From Chitinophagales bacterium (GTDB lineage Bacteria; Bacteroidota; Bacteroidia; Chitinophagales; Saprospiraceae), in NCBI GenBank assembly GCA_013299105.1, contig JAAFJY010000020.1:62001-126000 (forward strand): a DNA stretch of 64,000 nucleotides, given 5' to 3'. Made by a program: the position numbers and the translations under genes. The notes under the pieces are model-generated. The model saw only the letters and a list, made by a program, of their open reading frames with translations, did not search any database and was not told the DNA's origin. How positions within the stretch are numbered: position 1 is the stretch's first letter; every line of letters starts with the position of its first letter. Shown piece by piece: positions 51,380 through 60,675 of the stretch.

Positions 51380-52957
51380 ATGAAAAAGTGCTTGCTCTTG
51401 GTGTTATTGATGTTTGCCCTTACCCACATCAATGCCCAAAATCCTACCAACAAACGTGAAGTTTTTCAACAAACTTTGACGGAAGCAAACAACCTCTTGG
51501 ATCAAGGTCAATTTTCTGAAGCATTATCAAAGAGCGAAGAAGCCTTGGCGCAAGCCGAAGGATTGTACGACTTTCGCTACCAGGCGCTCGCTCAATTCAT
51601 CCGTGGCAAAGCCTATTATGGCATGGGTGGAAAAAAGCGCCATGATGCCGCTAACGCCTTTGAAAAGAGTTTGCAGTTTGCCTCCATGAAAAACTATGCT
51701 GATTTACAAAAACAAAACCTGGAGTTACTGATTGCCATTGCCCAAGAAAAAGGCCGGGAAAAGGAGGCTTTGCGCTACGAAAAACAACTTCATGTTTTGC
51801 TCAAACCAGAAACTACGACCTTGCCAAGTGCGCCGATCGTTGCCGAGGCACCTAGTTTGCCCAAAATTGGGTTGAAAGAAGAAACTCAAATGCTGAATGA
51901 GCGACTGGAAAAACTCAGCACAGAATTATCGGGCAAGCAAAGTACCCAACAGCAGTTGGCCATGATGGGCAAAGAGCGTAACAAGCTTTTTGACATCATC
52001 AATAGCCAACAGCAAGCCATCACTGCCATGTCGGAGCGCGAAGCTAAATATGCTTTGTCGCTTTTGCAGCAAAAAAAGATGGTAGATTCTTTGTCCTATC
52101 TCAAGACTTTGGATTCGATGACCTTGGCCACTCATACATCAGAATTGAAGGAAAAAGAGTCGGAATTGGCTTTGCAAAAAAGCGAACGCAATTTAATGAT
52201 GTTGGCCATGGGATTGGTCATTCTAATCGGCATTGGCATTGGCAATCGCTACCTCAACATGCGCAAAAACAACCATGTGCTGGAGGAAAAGAACAAAATC
52301 ATTCAAGCTGAGCGCGAACGTTCAGAGAGTCTTTTGCTCAATATTTTACCCGCTGCGATTGCCGAGGAGCTCAAAAATCGGGGCGTAGCCAAAAGCAAGC
52401 AATACCGCGAAGCCACTGTTTTGTTCGCCGATTTCCAAAATTTCACCCATGCTGCTGAGATATTGGGCCCCGAACAGCTTATTGCAGAATTGGACTATTG
52501 TTTTAAGGCCTTTGACCGCATTGTGGGGCAATATGGACTTGAGAAAATCAAAACCATCGGTGATGCCTACATGTGTGTAGGTGGAGTGCCCGACGATTCC
52601 AAAGCCACTGCCGAACAAGTAGTCAAAGCAGCACTTGCCATGCAGACCTTTTTGGAAGATTACAAAAAGGAGAGGAAATTACAAGGTCGCTACTTCTTTG
52701 AGGCAAGGCTTGGCGTACATACGGGGTCGGTGATCGCGGGGGTGGTGGGTGAGAAAAAATTTGCCTTCGACATTTGGGGCGATACAGTCAATGTTGCCGC
52801 CCGCATCGAGTCAAATGGCGAGCCAGGCAAGGTCAATATTTCTGGCTCAACTTTCGATTTGGTGAAAAGCCAGTTCAACTGTACGCCTCGGGGCAAAATT
52901 GCTGCCAAAAACAAGGGCGAAGTAGAAATGTATTGGGTTGAAAGCTCCTTGAACTAA
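51380..52957 (+). CDS. Exported-sensor class III adenylate cyclase
   Basis: A protein of 525 residues from the start at 51380 (MKKCLLLVLLMFALTHINAQ, a signal peptide); an in-frame ATG at 51296 is rejected because it lacks a signal. Residues about 21-270 are periplasmic, with TPR-like helices and a coiled coil. A membrane helix lies near 272-292 (AMGLVILIGIGIGNRYL). The cytoplasmic class III cyclase domain has metal aspartates D351 (FADFQNF) and D395 (TIGDAYM), the purine-selecting K391 and the aspartate of FDIWG, and the transition-state pair in VNVAARIES, so cAMP is the likely product. A strong terminator follows at 53029-53073. The signal it senses is unknown. Confidence 0.9.
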   Translation: MKKCLLLVLLMFALTHINAQNPTNKREVFQQTLTEANNLLDQGQFSEALSKSEEALAQAEGLYDFRYQALAQFIRGKAYYGMGGKKRHDAANAFEKSLQFASMKNYADLQKQNLELLIAIAQEKGREKEALRYEKQLHVLLKPETTTLPSAPIVAEAPSLPKIGLKEETQMLNERLEKLSTELSGKQSTQQQLAMMGKERNKLFDIINSQQQAITAMSEREAKYALSLLQQKKMVDSLSYLKTLDSMTLATHTSELKEKESELALQKSERNLMMLAMGLVILIGIGIGNRYLNMRKNNHVLEEKNKIIQAERERSESLLLNILPAAIAEELKNRGVAKSKQYREATVLFADFQNFTHAAEILGPEQLIAELDYCFKAFDRIVGQYGLEKIKTIGDAYMCVGGVPDDSKATAEQVVKAALAMQTFLEDYKKERKLQGRYFFEARLGVHTGSVIAGVVGEKKFAFDIWGDTVNVAARIESNGEPGKVNISGSTFDLVKSQFNCTPRGKIAAKNKGEVEMYWVESSLN

Positions 52958-53028
52958 TGTAATTGATTTCCCCAAGGAACTGTTTTAGAGCCCACCCGCG
53001 CCTACAAGGTGTTTTCAAAAAGCTTCAG

Positions 53029-53073
53029 AAATGCATCTGATGGGGTTTATATCTTGTCAGATGCATTTTTTTT
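53029..53073 (+). terminator. Terminator after the cyclase gene
   Basis: AAATGCATCTGA (53029-53040) pairs perfectly with TCAGATGCATTT (53057-53068), followed by a run of Ts to 53073. Confidence 0.88.
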
Positions 53074-53147
53074 ACAGCTTTGTTTCCAAGACGACGCACT
53101 TTTCGCTTACTTTGCATCGCCGAATTTGGCCAAACTGAAATTGAGGT

Positions 53148-54086
53148 ATGTTAAGCCGTAGAAACGTCCGCATAAAAGTCATGCAGATGCTGTACGCCCT
53201 GGGTCGCGACAAGGAGCTGAAATTTGATGAAGCTTTGAAATTGTACCGGGAGCAAGTGAGCCAATCGTTTGAATTGTACTTATTCAACCTGCTTTACTTT
53301 ATACGGGTGGCTGAATATGCCATTCAAGATAAGGCTGACCGCAAAGCCAAAATCCGTCCTACCGAAGAAGATAAGGTATTCACATCCAAACTAGCCGAAA
53401 ACTCACTTTTGGAATCGCTACGCAAGAACGGCCCCCTATCCACCCTTTTCAAGCATTTCAAACTCGAGGAGTCTATCGACAAGGACCATGTGCGCACATT
53501 TTATTTGGAATTTGCCAAAAAGGAAGAGTACCTGGCTTACCTCAAGAAAGCTGAAAACAGCCAAGAAGAACACTTGGAAATACTGCTTACGTTGTATCGC
53601 CAGTATTCAGCTACTGAGTTGTACGAAGAATTAAACGAGGATATGTTCCCTCACTGGCCCGATGACGAATCATTGATCGTTGGGTCCATGAAAAAAACCA
53701 TCAAGGCCCTGCCTGTTCCGATGCATTTTTATGAGGCTTACCGCCCCAACAAAGAAACAACAGTTGATTTTGGCGAAGTTCTGATGCGCAAAGTCCACGA
53801 TGAGGACGAAGAGCTGCTGAAAATTATCGAACCTGCTCTCAAAAACTGGGATGCAGAGCGTGTAGCAGCCATCGACATGATTTTGATCAAAATGGCCCTA
53901 GTAGAATTGATGACTTTTACCTCCATCCCACCCAAAGTGTCCTTGAATGAGTTTGTAGAGATCGCCAAAAACTACAGCACCGATAAGAGCAAAGACTTCA
54001 TAAACGGCATCCTTGACCGCTTGCTCAAGCAACTGGAAAACGACGGGAAAATCCAAAAAGATGGTCGGGGTTTGATCGATGAGTGA
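53148..54086 (+). CDS. nusB: Transcription antitermination protein NusB (long Bacteroidota form)
   Basis: A protein of 312 residues. The N-terminus (MLSRRNVRIKVMQMLYAL) and the C-terminal part (LMRKVHDEDEELLKIIEPAL, AAIDMILIKMALVELMTF, VSLNEFVEIAKNYSTDKSKDF) are clear NusB motifs. NusB with NusE binds boxA of rRNA operons. Escherichia coli NusB has about 140 residues; here about 170 extra residues lie between the two conserved parts, a feature seen across Bacteroidota. A near -7 box TTACTTTG lies at 53107-53114. It is followed by a 217-bp MITE rather than by yajC/coaE-type partners. Confidence 0.9.
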   Translation: MLSRRNVRIKVMQMLYALGRDKELKFDEALKLYREQVSQSFELYLFNLLYFIRVAEYAIQDKADRKAKIRPTEEDKVFTSKLAENSLLESLRKNGPLSTLFKHFKLEESIDKDHVRTFYLEFAKKEEYLAYLKKAENSQEEHLEILLTLYRQYSATELYEELNEDMFPHWPDDESLIVGSMKKTIKALPVPMHFYEAYRPNKETTVDFGEVLMRKVHDEDEELLKIIEPALKNWDAERVAAIDMILIKMALVELMTFTSIPPKVSLNEFVEIAKNYSTDKSKDFINGILDRLLKQLENDGKIQKDGRGLIDE

Positions 54087-54161
54087 GGTTTGAGCCTTGA
54101 CATTTGCTAAACTTCCAAAGTTTGGTAAACGTTAAGGCTCAATTCTTTATCTTGAAAAAGG

Positions 54162-54378
54162 GTAAGTTCTCAATCCTTAAATATCCGTTTACGCGTTACA
54201 AACGCGTGGAAGATGGTTCCGGTCAGAGACCGTGAACCAGCGTCCATTGAGTGTTGTGCTGGTGTCAGGTCTCCTGACCGACACCGGGCATTTGCACGTT
54301 TGCAACGTGCTTACGAGTACTTTCCTTTGAAACCTTAGCCAGCGTAAGGTCCTGGTAAAACACGGATTGAGAACTTAC
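54162..54378. mobile_element. 217-bp IS66-type MITE candidate with five hairpins
   Basis: Perfect 15-bp inverted ends GTAAGTTCTCAATCC and GGATTGAGAACTTAC, flanked on both sides by GAAAAAGG, an 8-bp target duplication. IS66 elements have ends starting GTAA and duplicate 8 bp. Inside are five short hairpins: 54191-54207 (ACGCGT/ACGCGT), 54215-54238 (GGTTCCGGTC/GACCGTGAACC), 54261-54285 (GGTGTC, GGTC / GACC, GACACC), 54294-54310 (GCACGTT/AACGTGC) and 54333-54349 (CCTTA/TAAGG). There is no ORF. It is the only copy in the window. Confidence 0.85.
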
Positions 54379-54403
54379 GAAAAAGGGAAGCTTTTACGCT
54401 AGC

Positions 54404-55789
54404 TCAAATAATCTCAAAATAGCGTTTCCGCTCCCAATCGGTGACCGCCCGACTGTACTGCTCCCACTCCCATTCGCGGGTAAGCAGGAAATGATCACAA
54501 AAATCTGCGCCAAATAGCTCGTCACCGAGTCCCGACACCCTCATGGCCTGGGTGGCTTCCAACAGGCTGCTGGGCAAGGGAGTAGCATGTTCTTGCTCGT
54601 AAGCATTTCCTTGAATTGCTGGCAACTCCAACTTCAATTTGTTTTTGATCCCATACAAGCCAGAGGCCAAGCTAGCCGCAATGGCCAGGTAAGGATTGGC
54701 ATCAGCCCCTGGTATCCTGGTCTCCAAACGCATGGAAAACGCTGGATTGGGAATCACCCGTAAGGCAGCGGTCCGGTTTTCGATGCCCCAACTCACTGAA
54801 ACTGCGGCCCAAGAACCCTTCACCAAGCGCTTGTAGCTGTTGACTGTAGGTGCATACATGGGCATGATGTGTGGCAGGCAGTGTAGTTGACCTGCGATGT
54901 AATGCTGCATCAAAGTGCTCATGCCATTGGGCTCATTGGCGTCCAGGAAAAGGTTTTGCTCCCCATCATCCGACCAGAGATTTTGGTGAATATGGCCACC
55001 ACAACCAGGCAATTGATCGTTCCATTTGGCCATGAAGGAGGCCATGATGCCACTGCGTTGGGCAATTTCTTTGACCGCATTCTTGAACAAAACTGCTCGG
55101 TCGGCAGCCTCCAAAGTGGTGCTGTGGACCAGGCTGGCTTCGTAAACGCCGGGGCCAGTTTCGGTGTGCAAACCTTCAATAGGTACTTCAAAACGCAGCA
55201 AATTATCGAAAAGCTCATTAAAATAGTGGCTGTACTGGTTCGGTCTGGTCAATGAATAGCCAAACATGCCCGGTGTCAAAGGGATCGGGTTCACGAAACC
55301 ACGGTCTTGGAGGCTATGGGCGGAATCCATGAAGTTGAACCACTCATATTCGAGTGCAAACTTGGCCAAAAAGCCCATCGCGCTGCATTGTTCCTCAATT
55401 TTGCGCAGCAGTGTTCTTGGGCAAGCAGAGGCTACCTGGGGATCACCTGCAAAGTCGGCGAGGAAAAAAGGTAAATCATTGTCCCAAGGCACCCGCCTTA
55501 GCGTATTTAAATCCACTCTTGCCATCGCATCGGGATAGCCAGTATGCCAACCGCTGATTTTAGAATTGTCATAACAGACGTCACTGCTATCCCAGCCAAA
55601 AATCACATTGCAGAAGCCAAGGCCACTGTTCAGGGTTTTTTCCAATTTGGAGCGGTTGATGACTTTGCCGCGCAAAACGCCGTCGATGTCACAGACCGCG
55701 TATTTTACTTTTTGTTCCTCTGGAGGAAGGATTTCGTCAAGCATGGGTTTGGTGATTTGAAACGGAAAAGTAGCGTAATTTTTGCTCAA
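54404..55789 (-). CDS. Glutamine synthetase family protein (PuuA-like)
   Basis: A protein of 461 residues, of the glutamine-synthetase superfamily. The catalytic barrel shows EYEWFNF, TETGPGVYEASL, GCGGHIHQNLW, NSYKRLVKGSWA, NRTAALRV and LETRIPGADANPYL, matching the ATP- and glutamate-binding sites. Relatives with this N-terminus (CDIDGVLRGKVI) are gamma-glutamyl-amine ligases such as PuuA/GlnT rather than true GlnA, so it may glutamylate polyamines or monoamines. Its ATG overlaps the stop of the upstream DUF72 gene by 4 bases. It lies 25 bases beyond the MITE. The substrate is uncertain. Confidence 0.87.
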   Translation of the reverse strand: MSKNYATFPFQITKPMLDEILPPEEQKVKYAVCDIDGVLRGKVINRSKLEKTLNSGLGFCNVIFGWDSSDVCYDNSKISGWHTGYPDAMARVDLNTLRRVPWDNDLPFFLADFAGDPQVASACPRTLLRKIEEQCSAMGFLAKFALEYEWFNFMDSAHSLQDRGFVNPIPLTPGMFGYSLTRPNQYSHYFNELFDNLLRFEVPIEGLHTETGPGVYEASLVHSTTLEAADRAVLFKNAVKEIAQRSGIMASFMAKWNDQLPGCGGHIHQNLWSDDGEQNLFLDANEPNGMSTLMQHYIAGQLHCLPHIMPMYAPTVNSYKRLVKGSWAAVSVSWGIENRTAALRVIPNPAFSMRLETRIPGADANPYLAIAASLASGLYGIKNKLKLELPAIQGNAYEQEHATPLPSSLLEATQAMRVSGLGDELFGADFCDHFLLTREWEWEQYSRAVTDWERKRYFEII

Positions 55790-56718
55790 AACAAACTCAT
55801 CTGTTCGCCAGGTGAAGGATCAATTTTCGCCTCCAAGTTTGGCCCTCGCAAGACAACTTGTTCAAACGCACTCATTTTTTCGCACAAATAAGCTGCTAAT
55901 TGCGGAGCCAGCAAATTATCTGGTTCATGGGTGAAAAAATACACGCTGTCGAGCCCTTGCTGGTGCCATTCGAGCAGGCAATTTACCCATTCATCAATCC
56001 GTAAATAATCGCTGGAATGCAGGCCGTTGCCCACAAAGCGGATCAAAACATAATTACTCGTCAGGCGCTGGTGCAACACATCCCGGCGGCCAGCTACATC
56101 AGCGATCACAGTGCCTATGTTCATTTTTTCCAGATTAGCAAAGGCGACAAGTCCCGGTTCCTCTTGATTGGCAAACCAAGACGCGTGGCGAAATTCGACT
56201 GCCAAGGGGATTTCCTTGGGCCAAGCCTCTAAAAAGCGTTGCAAAACAGGCCATTTTTCCAGGTCAAAATAAGGTGGCAACTGCAAAAAACAAGCTCCAT
56301 TTCGTTCACCCAACGCCATAATACACTCACAAAAAGCATACAATTGAGGGTGTAAAACGCCTAAATCACGGCTGTGGCTGAGGATTTGTGGCATTTTAGG
56401 GCAAAACCGAAAATCAACAGGCGTTTCGGATTTCCAACGTGCAACAGTGGCTAGATCTGGAACCCGATAATGTGTTGTATTCAGTTCAATGGTATTGAAT
56501 TGTTGACCGTAAGCTTTCAAAAAATCATTGGCTTTGGTCTTGGGTGGATACACCGTGCCGACCCATTCTTTCATCGACCACCCCGTACAGCCAACATAGA
56601 CCTTGAGTTGCTTATGATTGGTGAAACGGGCCAAACAAGCTTTCGTTTCCGTCGGACTAGGCGGTAGGCTAAAATCTACTTTCGAGATGTCTTGGAGTTT
56701 TCCAAAATCCATGTTCAA
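55786..56718 (-). CDS. DUF72 family protein
   Basis: A protein of 310 residues of the DUF72 (YecE-like) TIM-barrel family: VGCTGWSMKEWVGTVYPP near 41-58, FNTIELNTTHYRVP, FRFCPKMPQILSH, GACFLQLPPYFD, LAVEFRHASWF and RFVGNGLHSSDYLRIDEWV are hallmark blocks. It is cytoplasmic. The biochemical function of the family is unknown. The stop overlaps the start of the glutamine-synthetase-like gene by 4 bases (ATGA), so the two are translationally coupled and may act in one pathway. A second start MDFGKLQD two codons downstream is possible. Confidence 0.92.
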   Translation of the reverse strand: MNMDFGKLQDISKVDFSLPPSPTETKACLARFTNHKQLKVYVGCTGWSMKEWVGTVYPPKTKANDFLKAYGQQFNTIELNTTHYRVPDLATVARWKSETPVDFRFCPKMPQILSHSRDLGVLHPQLYAFCECIMALGERNGACFLQLPPYFDLEKWPVLQRFLEAWPKEIPLAVEFRHASWFANQEEPGLVAFANLEKMNIGTVIADVAGRRDVLHQRLTSNYVLIRFVGNGLHSSDYLRIDEWVNCLLEWHQQGLDSVYFFTHEPDNLLAPQLAAYLCEKMSAFEQVVLRGPNLEAKIDPSPGEQMSLF

Positions 56719-56872
56719 ATAATTGGTAAAGGCTAAGCTAACACTTAACCGTAACGACCTTCATCATGTTTACACAAAATAACTCTTTTTGGTAAAAGCC
56801 TGACCGTTGCTGTCTTTTTGAAATCTAAATGTACAACTTGGGCATGTGAAAAAATTAAAACTTAAGGAAGTA

Positions 56873-57094
56873 CTGAAAACTTCGGAGAAAAGCGATCTCG
56901 ATTATCAAGCGAGACTTTTTTGTCTAAACCAGAATTTGCAGGATTACAGAATTTCTTGCGTGACGTTGACCAATTTTGTCAAAACTAGAATTTGAAAGAA
57001 TTAGAGAATTGGCCGCTTCGCGGTCATAAACGCTTCATATTCACCATGAAAATTACGAAATTCTCAGCTGCGGAAACTTCTCCGAAGTTTTCAG
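56873..57094. mobile_element. 222-bp inverted-repeat element, family 3, copy 3
   Basis: Perfect ends CTGAAAACTTCGGAGAA and its inverse, with the hairpin GGCCGC-TTC-GCGGTC inside; flanked by TA on both sides. It lies upstream of the DUF72 gene. Orientation is opposite to copy 1. Confidence 0.85.
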
Positions 57095-57613
57095 TAAGTA
57101 ACGGTTCAAAAATAAACCTTTCCAATTTTTAGGATTGCTGATCTGCCAAGTTGACAACATCATGGTCTACGTCATGCTGGAAATCCGCAAGAATGGGTGT
57201 TGGCGTGAAAGTGTGCGTTTGGGTGTGGGCTTCGCGCTGAATCTTTCGTCTCGGCCAATTGGAAACGGTACTGACTTTTTTCTAAGTGGTTCAGTAAACA
57301 CGGGGTGGAAAAACCTAGCAACCCTCAACGAATGGCTTTAACCCAAACCGATTTTACTGTCCCACAATGAAAAAAACTAGTCAAGGGCTTGGTAGCCAAG
57401 TTTGCCCACCCCAAATGGCGAGACATTCTCCCCCAAAGGCGGTACACTTATCAGCATTTGGGTCCTGGAGCTTGTAGTATTCCTGACAAATATGCACAAA
57501 ACAAGCGCCATGCCATTACATTTAGCGAATTTCGCGGTTAATACACTGTGTGTTTGGCGGAGTTTGTAACTTGCTCCCCATTCTAATCTTTCGAAGCTAA
57601 CGATAGTAATACC
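57095..57613. other. Gap before the subtilase gene, with a possible gene remnant
   Basis: 519 bases. Positions 57168-57196 match part of the family-5 repeat. From about 57367 to 57543 one plus-strand frame reads about 57 codons without a start (containing KFAHPKWRDILPQRRY and SIPDKYAQNKRHAITFSEF) and ends at TAA; it is preceded by a stop, so it may be the 3' end of a dead gene of unknown family. TAACTTGC at 57567-57574 is a possible -7 box of the subtilase. Confidence 0.4.
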
Positions 57614-60600
57614 ATGTCATCAAAGCTACAAGCAGCGTTTTTCACGTTCCTCCTAGTGTGTCTGAATTTGGCTCATGGCCAATCGACCTTGCAAGAAGCT
57701 TACCTTTCTTCTGAAATTTTGGAACAGTTGCCCAAAGCCCAAGCCAATTCTCGCTTCAAACTAATCATTAGTTTGAAGAAACAATTGGATTTGGCCCAAT
57801 GGAGCAAAAGTGAATTGAGAGCGCAAGGCAGTCATGAAGCCAAAATTCAAGCCTTTGTAGAAGCCCTGGAGGCGCAAGCTGCAAAGTCTCAGCCTAGGAT
57901 TTTAGAATGGATGAAATCCCTACCTGGGGTCATTCCAAACACCATCCGCGGTTATTGGATCGCCAATGCTATCGCAGCAGAAGGCAATCTTTCATTTTTA
58001 ACTGCAGTGAGTAATCATCCCGATGTAGAATGGATTGAATTGGCCCCTGAGCTGATGATTGAACAGGGAACTCGCCATGCAACGCCACCACCGCTACTTA
58101 CGCCCGGTGGCATCGAACCAGGTTTGGCGGCCATCAATGCACGGGCCCTGTGGCGCCTGGGATACACCGGATATGGCCGCAAAACGTTGATCGTGGACTC
58201 GGGCCAAGAGCATGAGCACCCAGCCTTGCGTACCCAATTCGCATACAACACTGGTGCTCGCAACGCCACTTATTTCAGCCCCATCATCGGCGACTTGTGC
58301 GGCGACCACGGTACCGCAGTAGCAGGTTGTGTTTTGGGCCTAGACCGCTTGACCCGCGATACGGTCGGCGTAGCTTTTAATGCGCAATGGATTGGAGGTC
58401 CGACCAATTTTCGCAACCCCGATGGCACCCTTTGCCCCTTGGCGGGCTCAAATGCCGATGCTGCAGATGTTTTGCAATGGGCACTCAACCCCGATGGCAA
58501 TGCCGCAACCACTAGCGACATCCCCGATGTGGTCAACAACTCGTATGGCCGGGGCCGTAACGTCGAGGACTGCCGGAGTATTTTCCGTACCATCATTCAG
58601 AATTTAGATTTTGCTGGGGTAGCCGTGGTGTTTTCGGCAGGAAACAGTGGACCGAATGCCTCAACGATCAACCTGCCCTCGGCCATGAACTTAGATCTCG
58701 TAGTGCCCATGTCGGTAGGATCAATCAATGCCAATAGCCCTTCTTTTCCAATTTCAGATTTCTCTTCGCGCGGTCCGACCATTTGTGGCCGTGACGGCAG
58801 TTTATTGATCAAACCTGAAGTGGTGGCACCCGGCGAGCGTGTGCGCACAACTAGTTTGAACGGTGCCTACACCACCATTGACGGCACTTCTTTTTCAGCA
58901 CCATATGTGACTGGGGCCATTCTTTTGCTCAAAGAGGCCTTCCCTACCCTACCCGGGCGTACTTTGGCCTTGGCTTTGTACAACTCGGCCACCGACCTTG
59001 GTGATCTGGGCGAAGACAACACCTACGGCAAGGGATTGATCAATATCGGCGCAGCTTACAACTTGCTGGTGAGCCAAGGCAACCGACCGGTAGCCCCCAG
59101 CCGCCCTACCAATGATGTGATCAATGTGCAGACCAAGCCACGCATATTCAGTTGCGACAGCAAAGCTTACATCGAAGTTACTTTTGAAAATGCAGGTACA
59201 GACACTTTGCGTAGTATGGAAATTGTGGCTCGCCAGGAGGGTTCTTCTGGTGCTTTCACTACCGCACGCTGGGACGGTAAACTGGCTCCAGGTAGGCTGA
59301 CATCTTTTAATGTTCCTGCTTTTGTAGCTCCACTTGGCCGCTTTACAATGGAAGTAGAACTGCGCAACCCCAATGGTCAAAACGATGGCAGGCCGCTGAA
59401 CAACCGCATCAAGACAGCCATGACAGTTACTTCTACCCCTCAATTGCCCATTGCCAACACCACTTCGAGTAACATTTGTGTAGGTAGCCGGGCTTTTTTA
59501 AGGGCTTCGCACAACACCAGCGGAAGTGTACGCTGGTATGACAAGAACGTGGGTGGACGCTTGATTGCCTCAGGAAATACCCTGCATACTGGGCCGTTGA
59601 ACCGCGACACCACTTTTTATGCCGACTTGTCCTTTAATGAAACTACGGGCATGAAAACGCCAGTGGGGGCCAAAGAGACTTTTGCCAGCGACTCGTTAGG
59701 TGGCCTGGTTTTTGACGCTTATTATCCTTTTGTGATCAAAACTGTGACCATTTACCCTACCACTACAGGTTTGCGGATCATCAACTTGCGTGGTGCACCT
59801 GGCTCGGTAGCCCAACAGCGCCTGATCAACATCAGTCGTACAGGAGAGCAAAAAGTAACTTTAAACTTCAACGTCATCCCTGGTGACAACCAGGTTTTGG
59901 AACTTTCAAGGGGAGGCGGAATGACAGTTGCGGAAACTGTCGATGGTGGTTTTCCTTACAACATTGCCGAAGTGATGGTGATCAAAGAAGCAAACAACAC
60001 CAAAAAATTCAACCAATACCCTTATTTCTACAACTGGGAAATCGAATATGGCTATCCCTGTGGTCGCACGCCAGTGTTCATTGATACCAAACCAAGTACA
60101 AGCAACCCAATTTCACAATTCACCGTACCCAATAACGTGGTAACGGGTACCCCAGCCAATTTTTCGCCAGGCAGCGTTAGTAACGCCAACCAAATCCGCT
60201 GGGAGTTTGGCGACGGCCAAAGCAGCACCGAACGCAATGCAGCCCAGGTTTACCGGGCCCCTGGCACTTACCAGGTGGCACTGGCTGTAACCAGCCCTGA
60301 CGGTTGTTCCGATGTAAGTTTTGCCAACCTCCAAGTGACGGGCAACGTGATCACAGGCACCCAGGAACAGGACTTACTGGCCAGTCAAATTGGCGTTTTT
60401 CCCAATCCAGCCAAACAGCATGCGGTTTTGGATTTGAAATTAGACCAATCCCGCAATATTGAGGTGTACATCCACAATGGCATTGGTCAAAACGTGCGCC
60501 AGTTGAATTTGGGCAAGGCACAAAATGTGTTGCAAGAACTAGACTTGAAAGGCTTGCCAAAAGGCGCTTATTGGGTGATTATCATGGCCGATGGAATTAG

Positions 60601-60634
60601 GGTTGCAAAGCCCTTACAAGTGGTTGGAGAATAA
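57614..60634 (+). CDS. T9SS-exported subtilase (S8 serine peptidase)
   Basis: A protein of 1006 residues. A signal peptide (SSKLQAAFFTFLLVCLNLAHG) is followed by a propeptide, then the S8 domain with the triad D195 (LIVDSGQEHEHPAL), H232 (CGDHGTAVAG) and S426 (DGTSFSAPY), plus the oxyanion asparagine FSAGNSGPN. C-terminal beta modules follow: an immunoglobulin-like piece (CVGSRAFLRASH, VRWYDKNVGGRL), a PKD-like domain (IRWEFGDGQSSTERNAAQVY), and a type IX secretion sorting domain (GVFPNPAKQHAVLDLK, GLPKGAYWVIIMADG). It is thus secreted to the surface or medium by T9SS, probably a protein-degrading enzyme. The gld genes at 45-49 kb belong to the same organism-level system. Confidence 0.93.
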   Translation: MSSKLQAAFFTFLLVCLNLAHGQSTLQEAYLSSEILEQLPKAQANSRFKLIISLKKQLDLAQWSKSELRAQGSHEAKIQAFVEALEAQAAKSQPRILEWMKSLPGVIPNTIRGYWIANAIAAEGNLSFLTAVSNHPDVEWIELAPELMIEQGTRHATPPPLLTPGGIEPGLAAINARALWRLGYTGYGRKTLIVDSGQEHEHPALRTQFAYNTGARNATYFSPIIGDLCGDHGTAVAGCVLGLDRLTRDTVGVAFNAQWIGGPTNFRNPDGTLCPLAGSNADAADVLQWALNPDGNAATTSDIPDVVNNSYGRGRNVEDCRSIFRTIIQNLDFAGVAVVFSAGNSGPNASTINLPSAMNLDLVVPMSVGSINANSPSFPISDFSSRGPTICGRDGSLLIKPEVVAPGERVRTTSLNGAYTTIDGTSFSAPYVTGAILLLKEAFPTLPGRTLALALYNSATDLGDLGEDNTYGKGLINIGAAYNLLVSQGNRPVAPSRPTNDVINVQTKPRIFSCDSKAYIEVTFENAGTDTLRSMEIVARQEGSSGAFTTARWDGKLAPGRLTSFNVPAFVAPLGRFTMEVELRNPNGQNDGRPLNNRIKTAMTVTSTPQLPIANTTSSNICVGSRAFLRASHNTSGSVRWYDKNVGGRLIASGNTLHTGPLNRDTTFYADLSFNETTGMKTPVGAKETFASDSLGGLVFDAYYPFVIKTVTIYPTTTGLRIINLRGAPGSVAQQRLINISRTGEQKVTLNFNVIPGDNQVLELSRGGGMTVAETVDGGFPYNIAEVMVIKEANNTKKFNQYPYFYNWEIEYGYPCGRTPVFIDTKPSTSNPISQFTVPNNVVTGTPANFSPGSVSNANQIRWEFGDGQSSTERNAAQVYRAPGTYQVALAVTSPDGCSDVSFANLQVTGNVITGTQEQDLLASQIGVFPNPAKQHAVLDLKLDQSRNIEVYIHNGIGQNVRQLNLGKAQNVLQELDLKGLPKGAYWVIIMADGIRVAKPLQVVGE

Positions 60635-60675
60635 ATCAGGTTCAACAAACAAGGAAACTGAACTGTTCTTGGATC

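Noticed and set aside
54181-54350. CRISPR-like run of short palindromes
   Set aside because: The hairpins differ in sequence and spacing and are bounded by transposon-type ends and a target duplication; there is no repeat-spacer pattern.
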